64,000 nucleotides of DNA from Nautilus pompilius (lineage: Eukaryota > Mollusca > Cephalopoda > Nautilida > Nautilidae): positions 327,001 through 391,000 of the forward strand of contig JACATO010001005.1 of the NCBI GenBank assembly GCA_018389105.1. Reading direction: 5' to 3'. A model generated the notes under the pieces. That model saw only the letters and a program-made list of their open reading frames with translations. It searched no databases and had not been told where the DNA came from. Position 1 is the stretch's first letter. Each line of letters starts with the position of its first letter. Positions 38,101-53,100 of this stretch are shown piece by piece. The translations under genes and the position numbers were made by a program.

Positions 38101-41100
38101 GATTGGATTGTAATCAAAATGTCAACATCTGTAACCTATAACTTTTAACAATGAGAAAGATAATGCATGAGCAAATTTTATTAAAATAAAATAAATGTTC
38201 TTTACAATGTAACCAGAACTTCTACGACAATACGGTATTGATGAGATGTTATGAAAATGAAAATGATCTTTTTCTTATATCACAGTATAAGTAGTTGCAT
38301 TAAATGTTTGTTTCTTGCTGTTGATCAGGATTTAGATGATCTGTTGTATGATCTAAAAGAAAAAAGGAACAGTTTTAGTTTATATATGCATATAGTTTAC
38401 CATTTAACAAACTCAACTACACAGCCATGAGTCAACTGATATTTCTTAATGAGAAGAAAGATTAATCAGAAGACAGCATGCTCCAATACCTATATCTCCC
38501 CTGTCCTCAACACTCTTTTAAAGACCATTAACATTTAATGGCAGCTGCACCAAGCTTGAAAGACAGATGGGAACTCCACGGGCAATTTTACAGTGCTCAT
38601 AACATGTGAATCCTTTACTTTCTTTGAAAACATCCCGTTAGCCAAAGCTCAAAGAAGCCTTACATAGCTAAATGTTCTGTTTACACTTCTCCATATCATT
38701 GATTAATTTGTAACCTAGAAATTTACTATTTGCTTTGAAAAATTAATTTTTCCATTACTCCCTTGACAAAGTTTTAGACAGCTCGGGTTTTCAGTTCTCT
38801 TTTCCGTAACTCACGATGTTCACACCAAGAAAGTCTCAAGGACTTTTGTTTTCAGATTTATCACTCACAGGGTAAATCAGCAGTTCCCAAACTAGGATCA
38901 CGTGGAGGAGAGAGGGGGTCAAGAAGCCAGTCAGCATCATGATTCTTCTCGCGTCCCATTTAATCTTCCGACACACTACACAATTTTACGTGGATGAAAA
39001 ATTTGAGATGCTAGAATTTGCTGCCGTGTTGATGGGGGTCACACTGAGAAAAACACTGGGCACTACTAGCTAAATGGATGGACAAATAACCGAAAGTTGG
39101 GAGAGGGAGGGATTTACCATAAAAGCCAGCAAGCAATGGTCTTCCACTCTAATTACAGTCCATTTTCTCTTGCAAAACAAGTTGCATGTAAACCAACACA
39201 CACACACAACTGTAAGCAGGCATTGGTGCATTTCTGTCTGAAAATGCTACTGATTATTTTCTTCTTTCTCAGATTTTCGCCACAAGGAATGTCAGCCCAA
39301 TACAAATGTAACTAAGCAATATAGTGTAATTTGCTATAAAATATTGTCAGATATTTACCTTCTGATTGCACTGGATTCTTCACGAATTGCTTCTGGAGGA
39401 AACCAAGAAATTTAGCCCGATAATGATACAGGACTAATAAAATCATCAGAAAGTACCCAATTACTACACTCCAAATAATAAAAGATGAACCGTAAATATG
39501 TGGAGAGGGATTATTAGATTCTTTCTCCACATCAGTTTTATTTTCCTTGGAAACTGAAAAAGTACAAAAAGAAGAGTAGGTTAGCCCTAGTTCTGATGAT
39601 ATTCACTATATGGATCGCCAACTTTGGATAGTACTGTTACAAGCGGTGGTTTTATCCAACGAGAAGAATGTAAATTTATTTTGCCTGAGACTGCTATGAT
39701 GCCAGAGGTATTTTCTCAGCTCTTTCATGCTATCACAGTGCAGGCAGCATTAGGCTGAACATAAATTATGTGAAAGTTTCAATGCCTTGAGGTTTAAAAT
39801 CTGCTGCTCGCTTTCTGTCGTTACGCAGCCAAACTACTTGTGATCAAAACTCTGTGAAAACAACAAAATGCTCTAATAATAATAATGGCAGGCTGCTAAC
39901 CGTATTAACCAAGCAAAGTTCATGATAAAAACAAAATCACAGCCGATCCAATATTTTCAAAAGGTCAAAAATATACTTTTGAGGTTTTACCGTGCAGTTC
40001 AATAGAAACAAATCACTTGTAAATACACTGGATCGTTGCTCCAATGTATGCTGAACTATGGTTGAGAGTTTTAATTTTGTATAAAATGTGTGATTTGTCA
40101 GGAGTGTCAATATGCTCTGGACAGAGAATGATACTGCATTCAAACAACATAAGCAAACGTTAATTGTCATTATTTTCATGTCGTTGCTTTGGTTGACAGA
40201 GTGGACGCACTGACAGTATATCACTTCGTTGTTAAACATCAAAGTAATTATTTGTGCACACTGAAGAATAATGATGCTGAGGATGCATCAATCAGCTGTG
40301 AAGAACTATTCTTTTATTGTACAAGATGGAATTCAGGGATTCCAGACTGTAGCACACGCATTTTTAAAACATGGTACAATACCAGGCAGAGAGATTATTT
40401 GCTAAAAACAGGCTACATCACCACCAAGCCTTTCTCTATTGTTTTGTTGGTACTCGAGCCTTTTCTTGTTATCTAATGTATTCACGCAAATTTCCGTCAA
40501 AAACAGAATTATTGACTACCTAGAGCCCTGTTTCATCAGATAGAACAAGCCGAGTTGTAACCTAATATGAATAAATTGTGTCCAACAGTATTCATCTACG
40601 ACTGACCGTTTGTTTGGCACCAAACTTACCATTACAGTATCCTTCACACTCCTTTCTATATTTATCACAGTGGTTTTCACATATTTCACAACCAGTGCCA
40701 AAGTCATAGTAGCCCGTAGTATTAAGATCGCATAGTAGCTTGTATACTTCTCCTTTTTCCAATTCTGAAAGGAATATCCGAGATAAGAGGTTAGAAAAAT
40801 CGAAGGCAGAAACACGATGTTGTACAAGCAGAGCGATTTCCTAAATTCAGCACATTGGCACCTGACAAAATTTAGTTCTCCGAGTTTTCGTGTCGAATTA
40901 TAGCTGTGGATGTTAAACTGTAGATCAAGGAAATCAAAGTCAGTCCAAACAGGCAACAGTCACAGGAGCAACACTCTGCAGATCCATGACACCTGGCTGT
41001 GCAATCCTCTCTTAATTAAGACAAAACAAAAAACTGAAAATTGTTGGTTCCCATCCTCTTCAAACCCCCTGCCCATCAACAGAATATCTGGTCAACAGTG

Positions 41101-44100
41101 ATGGAAAGGATGCAACTGTGGTAGGTCGGTCAGTTATAGAAAATAAATACCAATTTTTTTCGTTTTATCTTTACTTAGTCTAGAAAATACACGTCATTTA
41201 CATACTTGGCTTTTATTACAGTAATTAAATATACAATTGGCCAGTGCTTCATATGTCCATATAATAACCGATAAACCGAAATGATACTAATGAATATTGG
41301 ACTCAATACTTCAGTGAGTGTTCAGCAAAGGAAGAGTGGCTTTGTAAAATGTTAAATAACTTCAAGATGACATCGGTGGTCAACACTCAGCACAGACCTT
41401 TGCTGTGTCCTCAGACATCTTGGCCAGCTTTGAGGTTCTTATTTAATAATGCATATAAACTGCTGGGGAGAAGAGAGGAATTTCCAAGAGCTGTAATTTA
41501 GGTTAAGCAGTACCTACCTGGCAGACTGCTGCCTCAGTCACACAAACCTTAATAGATTACTCACCATTTAAATAATGATGGCATAACTTTGAGCACAAAG
41601 CTAGTTCATCTCTCACTCGTGCAGAATAACAGAGGCTTCTACAAGTTTCGCAGGAGGAAGACCTGACAGCAAAATAGCTGTCCTTGCGGCAGCTGAAAGT
41701 TGCTTGAAAAAGAAAGGAGAAAAAAGTCAGATTAAGAGCAGTCTTCACTCATGTTGTTCTGACCCTAGGATGGCTTGTTTCTAATAATCAAGGAAACTGA
41801 TCAAAAATTAAAGGTCACCTGCAAACACCATTACCAACTAAAGATTAATAATTACAATGCAAAAATTGCTAATAGTTTTTGTTTCAATAAACATTATTCC
41901 TGCTAATCATAATTAAGGAGAGCGAGGGTACAGACCTGCCCACCCTCTCACACAGGGGTACCAGGAAATAGGTTCTTCCACAAAGAAATGTCTTTAGATA
42001 TATCTGCTGAGATTACTGAGATTACATGATGCAGTGATGACCCCAACAAGTGCTGCCATTCCCATGCCTTGTGAAGCTCAGCAGAAAAAGGAAAAATGAA
42101 ATGTCCCCATGTGAAACTCTTCCACTTTTATGAGATTTCCACTAAGCAGAATCAAATAAAAACAAACACAAAAAGTCAACGTTACTATTGTCTTCCTTCT
42201 ACCTTACATTTTGAAAGACAAAAATTATTATTTTAAACGAAAAGAAAGCAACTACATTACAGTCCTCCACTGGTTGACATTCTTTGGGGCTGCCCAGACA
42301 TCATGTTAAATTTGGCCATGGCAGAACCCCCTTTTTAGCTGTGGGAGCTGAGCTTCACCAAACGACTCTTCAAAACAGCGATGCACCTCGCGAGCAAATC
42401 AATACTTTTAACATAGATGACTTTGTCTTTCTAGATATTTGAGAAGCAAGAAATTATAAACATGAATTAAAATATTCACGAAAATTATGGATCTTCTCCG
42501 TTCTTCTTTTGAACTGCTCTGAGAGATAGTTGCCATCCTCTGACTGGGATATTTCCATCTGGTTAGGCTTTTGGTTTTTTAAAAAAGAGAAGAGAAGACT
42601 ACAATCACCACTGACATCTGATGGAGACAGTTGTCCCATATACACTATATCGTTATCTTCTTTATCCCTCATGGAAACTCAAAAAGTCAACGACTCAGAC
42701 TGTCTTCATAGTGGCACCTGTTGGCCATCCCCCTTACATGTCAGTGATTGTTTATTCCTTTGTTTTACATGAAATAATAAATGAAAATAAATACCTTGGC
42801 AGATATCTTCACACGCTGAACCAGATTCGCAGTTATAGCACATTTCACAACTTGCAGATACATCGTCAAAATACTTTTTTGAATTTCTTCCACAAAGTAG
42901 AATAGTTTTATTGACAGGAGAATGATCTGCAGAAAGAAAAAGTATTTGCCAAGGTGTTTCTCTTAATGTAAGACCACAATACCAATCCAATTATGAAAAG
43001 TAGCCATAGCTTTGGGTTAATAAAGTTCTTTGTTAAACAGTTTCAGATCCATGTCATGTCATTGCGAACAGAACTCCATACATGTACATTTATCCCATGA
43101 TGTAACACGGACAAATACAGCTTAAATTCATCACCATTATGGTATCTTGTCTTTGGGTTTTATCTGAACTCATAATTAGCCAACTATAAGCAATGAATTC
43201 AAATACACTTCTCCCTCCATCAGTGCCTTACTAATTCAGAGTTATCTCCAACCACCTGTCTCTGGTCAAGCTGCACAGTAAGTGGTTACCTAATGAGGAT
43301 CCTTTGGGACTACAGGCATTCAATCTATTTCTGGTTACTTCAGTATTTCTGTTTTTTATGTTAAGTACCCTTTTCGTCCCTGATCTCAGCCTAGCACTAC
43401 AAATCCACACAGTTTCCCCAGCCAGCCGTTAGGACACTAACCAGATTACAGATTTAGCTAACCTGACCATAAACCCGTTCTACGTCCTTAATTATCCCTA
43501 ACTGCTGTGGTTATTATGAGGGGAGGAAAACAGGTCTTCAAAATCTAGGAATTAAAACTGTTTTCTTAAAAGTTAGCGCCTTGATAAGCTGCTGTTTGAA
43601 AGACATTTGTCACCCTCACCATCCAGATATTTGGAACAATTCCCGACACACGGTTTGTACCGTCCATTCTCCGGAGACAGGGAGCAGAGTTCTGTACAAC
43701 TCTTACAGACTGATCCATCGTAATACTGCCCGACAACGCATCCAGCATCTGAAAGTAAAATTAAGGCACCGTAACAGTTACAGTATCTATTCTTGTACCT
43801 GGCTCCATTCGGGCTCAAACCCCACGACATCCACAGTCCACCCCATCTACAAACGACGATGCGGGGAACGGCATAAAATTATCTTTAGGAAAAGCGAGAG
43901 AAACACTAAGTTATGGCAGGACAAATGACTGTTCAGTAATCCAAGGAAATAAGGGCAGAAGATGGATTCCAGTATCCATAGGAAAAATCTGCTGGGCCGG
44001 GGAGCTCCACACTAAGTTATGGCAGGACAAATGATTGTTCAGTAATCCAAGGAAATAAGGGCAGAAGATGGATTCCAGTATCCATAGGAAAAACCTGCTG

Positions 44101-47100
44101 GGCCGGGGAGCTCCATTCACAAGAGGGATTCGGGGTCGGATACCCGCAGGTGCCCTCCGTTACATCGGCCGAAGTGAACTCTGAGTGAGTTTGCAATGGC
44201 CCCTGTCCGCGGTTAGTCGCCCGATGGTGATGCTGTTCTCACCTGCAAGTGGAGGTTTGAGGATCAGGACCCACAGCAGGTGCGACAGCGGGCTTAGCAT
44301 CGTTCGAATAGAGTACAAACGGAGATATCGATTTGACATAACTGAGGCTTGTTGTCAAAACATAATCCTATTATCATCATCCTCTGGTAAAAACCACTGG
44401 AAACTTTTGTTAACAAGAAATGAAGACCATGCAGGGGACTGAGAAGTGAAAGTTTGGGAAAACATTCAATCGAAAGGAAACGAAACTGCTAATTTTCCAA
44501 AATGTTTTCATAGCCAGCGAACCGTGTAATGTTCTCGAAAGATCCTGAATGTTCTTGAAAGTTTCATCCCAGACACGTGCTCCAGCGCACCGTGCAATGT
44601 TCTCGAATGTCACCGCCGCGCTGTGCATTTTCATAGCCAGCGAAGGGAGACAACCAAACAAGAATGAGAAGCGATATGAACTCTTCTGTGAAAGAGATCG
44701 ATTTACAGAGAGAGGATCGGTCGCCATTGAAAATGTGGAACGAGGAGAAATTTGATGCGGAGGTAAATTCTAATCCTTGTTATTCTTACCTACAGAAGAA
44801 TAGTTACTCCCATATGGGGTCAGAACCAGGCCGTTGGTCTGATACGGCCGCATACTCGGCTCTCTTGTAGATGTTTCTTCTTGTCCCCTACTCTCGGTAT
44901 TAGAGAAGAGAGGGAGAATGATCCACCAGACTGGACTCACCTCCTCACCTGAGTCTGTCCCCTACTCTCGGTATTAGAGAGAGAAGAGAGGGAGAATGGT
45001 CCACCAGACTGGACTCACCTGACGTCTGTCCCCTACTCTCGGTGTTAGAGAAGAGAGGGAGAATGGTCCACCAGACTGGACTCACCTCCTGACCTGAGTC
45101 TGTCCCCTACTCTCGGTATTAGAGAAGAGAGGGAGAATGATCCACCAGACTGGACTCACCTCCTGACCTGTGTCTGTCCCCTACTCTCGGTATTAGAGAG
45201 AGAAGAGAGGGAGAATGGTCCACCAGACTGGACTCACCTGAGTCTGTCCCCTACTCTCGGTGTTAGAGAAGAGAGGGAGAATGGTCCACCAGACTGGACT
45301 GACCTCCTGACCTGTGTCTGTCCCCTACTCTCGGTATTAGAGAAGAGAGGGAGAATGGTCCACCAGACTGGACTCACCTCCTGACCTGAGTCTGTCCCCT
45401 ACTCTCGGTATTAGAGAGAGAAGAGAGGGAGAATGGTCCACCAGACTGGACTCACCTCCTGACCTGTGTCTGTCCCCTACTCTCGGTATTAGAGAGAGAA
45501 GAGAGGGAGAATGGTCCACCAGACTGGACTCACCTCCTGACCTGTGTCTGTCCCCTACTCTCGGTATTAGAAAGGACCGAACCCCTCGTGGCCCGTGTCT
45601 AATTTACTTTGGATTCAATGGTCAGTGGCAACAAATTTCTTTGTGAATGGATATTTACAATAGGTTATTGTTCGCTTAGGTTTGTGTGTTTTTGAGGTCT
45701 GTGCCTCACAATGATGTATTATAAACGCTAAGCATTGCTGCTTTTGTTTTACTTTGAATCAAAACCTGAGTAGACCCCCTATTTATTCATCCTTAGGGCT
45801 TCCATCGGGTACAAATTCATCAAACTTTAGAATACAAGACCTGAATTATTACAACTCTCCATCACTGATAGAAAAGCAAAAAACCGATTAACCAATTATC
45901 GATAATTCTGATTCTTGAAAATTTACTATCATCACTGGTCTTAAATTACGATACATCATTTAGTACTTTTTGTCCAATTGACTGTAGACTATATTTCCAC
46001 CTAAATGACTTGTTTTATTCCTTCCTAGTTTTATTTGTTCCCATTTTGAATTGTTTGAGCTGGGGTTTGGCTGGCAGGGTTAAAGCTGTTTCTTTAAAGC
46101 TTTTACTAATTTACCCCTTTATAAATACGTGAAAGAGGATGACATGAGACAACCATTTCATTACATGAATTTACTGTTTTTATTTCAAAATCTGTATTAA
46201 TCAGCGCAGGATGACCATAAGGAGCGTAACTACTGTCCTCATGAGTATAACTCTGTGATGATGTCCCTATTTGCTTCAACCTCATCTACTTTGCATTACA
46301 AGGTGCTGCATGAATATGGCCAGTTCACACGAATTGTAGGGGTTCCAGGCAGAGACGATATAAAAATTGATGGATATAGAAGGTTAATACAGACAGAAAT
46401 GTTTAAGAGAGAATTGGCTAAAGCAGTGATGGGATCAGGATGCAAGCATTTATAAAGTACACACAGGGTTTTTCTAGTGAGTGTTGATTTAAAATACAGT
46501 CCAACAAGTGCTAGACATGCAAAACTTCTAAATGGGGACAAGATGAAAAGAATAGTCTGTGATTTATCGTGTACAATATTCTTTACTGTATACCTGTTTA
46601 CCTAACCATTGTTTCTTCATTTTTCTGATTTGAAAGTCCTGCCGTACAAATTGGCTTAATTTAGTAGGTATGAGTTTGGAATTAACTCACTCGGTAACTA
46701 TTCTATTCCTGATATCTAACCTTGCTTGAATCATAGCTAATTTGTAACTAGGGTCCCCCCTAGTGTTATTAAATGGGGATAGCTGGGGAAAAGGTTGTAT
46801 TTCATGTTCAGTATTTCCATTCAAATTTGCAAAATGTAATGGAAGCATTTGAAATTTTAAAGGTTAACAATGATGATAACACAAAAAAAAGAGACAAACT
46901 TGTTGGATATTAAACTTTTCTCATTTACACTATTTGAAATTTTTTACCTGTTGTATCTGGTCATCATTCCTTTGCTGTTTTACTACTTTCTTTTCTAAGG
47001 GGAGTTAAACAGGTTTAAAATCCCAGTACAAGGTATTTATTGAGCAGAGCCACAATCTTTAATGTGGCAGCATGATGGCATAGGCCATGTCAATAAGCTG

Positions 47101-50100
47101 CATTACATGCGACACACGCAGTCTTCCTCTTCTAAAGAACTGTTAGAATCTCAGGCAGATATTCCAAATAATTATCTGTTTAAAAACTAATTATTTCCTC
47201 ATAAAATAGCTTCTAAGATGGGGACAGGCAAAGATTTCTTAAGGAAATAAAATGCTACATCAAACATTCAATTTAGCCATCATTATTACCTCCCCTTCGT
47301 CCAACTGGAGGGTAGTGAATACGTCCTGTGCTGATTAGTACAGATTTCAAGGGTAGTAGGGTGCACTGGTGGTATACAGATGGATAAGAATACAATCTTT
47401 AAGGGGTAAAGATCAGTGAATCAGCTTAATTACTCAAGAAGATACATTTTTCTTAAAAAAGTTCACTTTGATACTGAATTAATTTCCCAGGATAACAAGA
47501 TTGGATTGTAATCAAAATGTCAACATCTGTAACCTATAACTTTTAACAATAGATGAAAAGATAATGCATGAGCAAATTTTATTAAAATAAAATGTTCTTT
47601 ACAATGTAACCAGAACTTCTACGACAATATGGTATTGATGAGACGTTATGAAAATGAAAATGATCTTTTTCTTATATCACAGTATAAGTAGTTGCATTAA
47701 ATGTTTTTTGTTTCTTGCTGTTGATCAGGATTTAGATGATCTGTTGTATGATCTAAAAGAAAAAGGAACAGTTTTAGTTTATATATGCATATAGTTTACC
47801 ATTTAACAAACTCAACTACACAGCCATGAGTCAACTGATATTTCTTAATGAGAAGAAAGATTAATCAGAAGACAGCATGCCCCAATACCTATATCTCCCC
47901 TGTCCTCAACACTCTTTTAAAGGCCATTAACATTTAATGGCAGCTGCACCAAGCTTGAAAGACAGATGGGAACTCCACGGGCAATTTTACAGTGCTCATA
48001 ACATGTGAATCCTTTACTTTCTTTGAAAACATCCCGTTAGCCAAAGCTCAAAGAAGCCTTACATAGCTAAATGTTCTGTTTACACTTCTCCATATCATTG
48101 ATTAATTTGTAACCTAGAAATTTACTATTTGCTTTGATAAATTAATTTTTCCATTACTCCCTTGACAAAGTTTTGGACAGCTCGGGATTTCAGTTCTCTT
48201 TTCCGTAACTCACGATGTTCACACCAAGAAAGTCTCAAGGACTTTTGTTTTCAGATTTATCACTCACAGGGTAAATCAGCGGTTCCCAAACTAGGATCAC
48301 GTGGAGGAGAGAGGGGGTCAAGAAGCCAGTCAGCATCATGATTCTTCTCGCGTCCCATTTAATCTTCCGACACACTACACAATTTTACGTGGATGAAAAA
48401 TTTGAGATGCTAGAATTTGCTGCCGTGTTGATGGGGGTCACACTGAGAAAAACACTGGGCACTACTAGCTAAATGGATGGACAAATAACCGAAAGTTGGG
48501 AGAGGGAGGGATTTACCATAAAAGCCAGCAAGCAATGGTCTTCCACTCTAATTACAGTCCATTTTCTCTTGCAAAACAAGTTGCATGTAAACCAACACAC
48601 ACACAACTGTAAGCAGGCATTGGTGCATTTCTGTCTGAAAATGCTACTGATTATTTTCTTCTTTCTCAGATTTTCGCCACAAGGAATGTCAGCCCAATAC
48701 AAATGTAACTAAGCAATATAGTGTAATTTGCTATAAAATATTGTCAGATATTTACCTTCTGATTGCACTGGATTCTTCACGAATTGCTTCTGGAGGCAAC
48801 CAAGAAATTCAGCCCGATAATGATACAGGACTAATGAAATCATCAGAAAGTACACAATTACTACAATCCCAATAATAACAGATGAAGCGTAAATACGTGG
48901 AGAGGGATTATTAGATTCTTTCTCCGCATCAGTTTTATTTTCCTTGGAAACTGAAAAAGTACAAAAAGAAGAGTAGGTTAGCCCTAGTTCTGATGATATT
49001 CACTATATGGATCGCCCAACGAGAAGAATGTAAATTTATTTTGCCTGAGACTGCTATGATGCCAGAGGTATTTTCTCAGCTCTTTCATGCTATCACAGTG
49101 CAGGCAGCATTAGGCTGAACATAAATTATGTGAAAGTTTCAATGCCTTGAGGTTTAAAATCTGCTGCTCGCTTTCTGTCGTTACGCAGCCAAACTACTTG
49201 TGATCAAAACTCTGTGAAAACAACAAAATGCTCTAATAATAATAATGGCAGGCTGCTAACCGTATTAACCAAGCAAAGTTCATGATAAAAACAAAATCAC
49301 AGCCGATCCAATATTTTCAAAAGGTCAAAAATATACTTTTGAGGTTTTACCGTGCAGTTCAATAGAAACAAATCACTTGTAAATACACTGGATCGTTGCT
49401 CCAATGTATGCTGAACTATGGTTGAGAGTTTTAATTTTGTATAAAATGTGTGATTTGTCAGGAGTGTCAATATGCTCTGGACAGAGAATGATACTGCATT
49501 CAAACAACATAAGCAGACGTTAATTGTCATTATTTTCATGTCGTTGCTTTGGTTGACAGAGTGGACGCACTGACAGTATATCACTTCGTTGTTAAACATC
49601 AAAGTAATTATTTGTGCACACTGAAGAATAATGATGCTGAGGATGCATCAATCAGCTGTGAAGAACTATTCTTTTATTGTACAAGTTGGAATTCAGGGAT
49701 TCCAGACTGTAGCACACCCATTTTTAAAACATGGTACAATACCAGGCAGAGAGATTTTTCGCTAAAAACAGGCTACATCACCACCAAGCCTTTCTCTATT
49801 TGTTTGTTGGTACTCGAGCCTTTTCTTGTTATCTAATGTATTCACACAAATTTCCGTCAAAAACAGAATTATTGGCTACCTGGAGCCCTGTTTCATCAGA
49901 TAGAACAAGCCGAGTTGTAACCTAATATGAATAAATTGTGTCCAACAGTATTCATCTACGACTCTGACAGTTTGGTGCCAAACAAACGTACCTTTACAGT
50001 ATCCTTCACACTCCTTTCTATATTTATCACAGTGGTTTTCACATATTTCACAACCAGTGCCAAAGTCATAGTAGCCCGTAGTATTAAGATCGCATAGTAG

Positions 50101-53100
50101 CTCGTATACTTCTCCTTTTTCCAATTCTGAAAGGAATATCCGAGATAAGAGGTTAGAAAAATCGAAGGCAGAAACACGATGTTGTAGAAGCAGAGCGATT
50201 TCCTAAATTCAGCACATTGGCACCTGACAAAATTTAGTTCTCTTTCTCTTTGCCGAGTTTTCGTGTCGAATTATAGCTGTGGATGTTAAACTGTAGATCA
50301 AGGAAATCAAAGTCAGTCCAAACAGGCAACAGTCACAGGAGCAACACCAAAACAACACACTGCAGATCCATGACACCTGGCTGTGCAATCCTCTCTTAAT
50401 TAAGACAAAACAAAAAACTGAAAATTGTTGGTTCCCATCCTCTTCAAACCCCCTGCCCATCAACAGAATATCCGGTCAACAGTGATGGAAAGGATGCAAC
50501 TGTGGTAGGTCGGTCAGTTATAGAAAATAAATACCAATTTTTTTCGTTTTATCTTTACTTAGTCTAGAAAATACACGTCATTTACATACTTGGCTTTTAT
50601 TACAGTAATTAAATATACAATTGGCCAGTGCTTCATATGTCCATATAATAACCGATAAACCGAAATGATACTAATGAATATTGGACTCAATACTTCAGTG
50701 AGTGTTCAGCAAAGGAAGAGTGGCTTTGTAAAATGTTAAATAACTTCAAGATGACATCGGTGGTCAACACTCAGCACAGACCTTTGCGGTGTCCTCAGAC
50801 ATCTTGGCCAGCTTTGAGGTTCTTATTTAATAATGCATATAAACTGCTGGGGAGAGGAATTTCCAAGAGCTGTAATTTGGGTTAAGCAGTACCTACCTGG
50901 CAGACTGCTGCCTCAGTCACACAAACCACCTTAATAGATTACTCACCATTTAAATAATGATGGCATAACTTTGAGCACAAAGCTAGTTCATCTCTCACTC
51001 GTGCAGAATAACAGAGGCTTCTACAAGTTTCGCAGGAGGAAGACCTGACAGACATCAAATAGCTGCCTTGCGGCAGCTGAAAGTTGCTTGAAAAAGAAAG
51101 GAGAAAAAAGTCAGATTAAGAGCAGTCTTCACTCGTGATGTTGTTCTGACCATAGGATGGCTTGTTTCGAATGATCAAGGAAGCTGATCAAAAATTAAAG
51201 GTCACCTGCAAACACCATTACCAACTAAAGATTAATAATTACAATGCAAAAATTGCTAATAGTTTTTGTTTCAATAAACATTATTCCTGCTAATCATAAT
51301 TAAGGAGAGTACAGACCTGCCCACCCTCTCTCACAGGGGTACCAGGAAATTGGTTCTTCCACAAAGAAATGTCTTTAGATATATCTGCTGAGATTACTGA
51401 GATTACATGATGCAGTGATGACCCCAACAAGTGCTGCCATTCCCATGCCTGTGAAGCTCAGCAGAAAGAGGAAAAATGAAATGTCCCCATGTGAAACTCT
51501 TCCACTTTTATGAGATTTCCACTAAGCAGAATCAAATAAAAACAAACACAAAAAGTCAACATTACTATTGTCTTCCTTCTACCTTACATTTTGAAAGACA
51601 AAAATTATTATTTTAAACGAAAAGCAGAACTACATTACAGTCCTCCACTGGTTGACATTCTTCGAGGCTGCCCAGACATGTTAAATTTGGCCATGGCAGA
51701 ACCCCCTTTTATAGCTGTGGGAGCTGACCTTCACCAAACGACTCTTCAAAACAGCGATGCACCTCGCGAGCAAAACAATAGCCTTAACATAGATGACTTC
51801 GTCTTTCTAGATATTTGAGAAGCAAGAAATTATAAACATGAATTAAAATATTCATGAAAATTATGGATCTTCTCCGTTCTTCTTTTGAACTGCTCTGATG
51901 GAGACAGTTGTCCCATATACACTATATCGTTATCTCAGTGGCACCTGTTGGCCATCCCCCTTACATGTCAGTGATTGTTTATTCCTTTGTTTTACACGAA
52001 ATAATAAATGAAAATAAATACCTTGGCAGATATCTTCACACGCTGAACCAGATTCGCAGTTATAGCACATTTCACAACTTGCAGACATCGTCAAAATACT
52101 TTTTTGAATTTCTTCCACAAAGTAGAATAGTTTTATTGACAGGAGAATGATCTGCAGAAAGAAAAAGTATTTGCCAAGGTGTTTCTCTTAATGTAAGACC
52201 ACAATACCAATCCGATTATGAAAAGTAGCCATAGCTTTGGGTTAATAAAGTTCTTTGTTAAACAGTTTCAGATCCATGTCATGTCATTGCGAACAAAACT
52301 CCATACATGTACATTTATCCCATGATGTAACAGGGACAAATACAGCTTAAATTCATCACCATTATGGTATCTTGCCTTTGGGTTTTATCTGAACTCATAA
52401 TTAGCCAACTACAAGCAATGAATTCAAATGCACTTCTCCCTCCATCAGTGCCTTACTAATTCAGAGTTATCTCCCACCACCTGTCTCTGGTCAAGCTGCA
52501 CAGTAAGTGGTTACCTAATGAGGATCCTTTGGGACTACAGGCATTCAATCTATTTCTGGTTACTTCAGTATTTCCTTTTTTATGTTAAGTACCCTTTTCG
52601 TCCCTGATCTCAGCCTAGCACTACAAATCCACGCAGTTTCCCCAGCCAGCCGTTAGGACACTAACCGGATTACAGATTTAGCTAACCTGACCATAAACCC
52701 GTTCTACGTCCTTAATTATCCCTAACTGCTGTGGTTATTATGAGGGGAGGAAAACAGGTCTTCAAAATCTAGGAATTAAAACTGTTTCTTAAAAGTTAGC
52801 GCCTTGATAAGCTGCTGTTTGAAAGACATTTGTCACCCTCACCATCCAGATATTTGGAACAATTCCCGACACACGGTTTGTACCGTCCATTCTCCGGAGA
52901 CAGGGAGCAGAGTTCTGTACAACTCTTACAGACTGATCCATCGTAATACTGCCCGACAACGCATCCAGCATCTGAAAGTAAAATTAAGGCACCGTAACAG
53001 TTACAGTATCTATTCTTGTACCTGGCTCCATTCGGGCTCAAACCCCACGACATCCACAGTCCACCCCATCTACAAACGACGATGCGGGGAACGGCATAAA

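Larger units (their letters stand above)
37384..46801. repeat. Tandem segmental duplication, unit 2
   Basis: Second unit, same order of content as unit 1. It holds the only intact receptor copy and an intact EIF3L exon 1. It shares with unit 1 the missing EIF3L exon 2-3 segment and the spacer at its right end, so units 1 and 2 derive from one deleted copy. A 106-bp tandem duplication at 43903-44114 is private to it. Confidence 0.95.
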
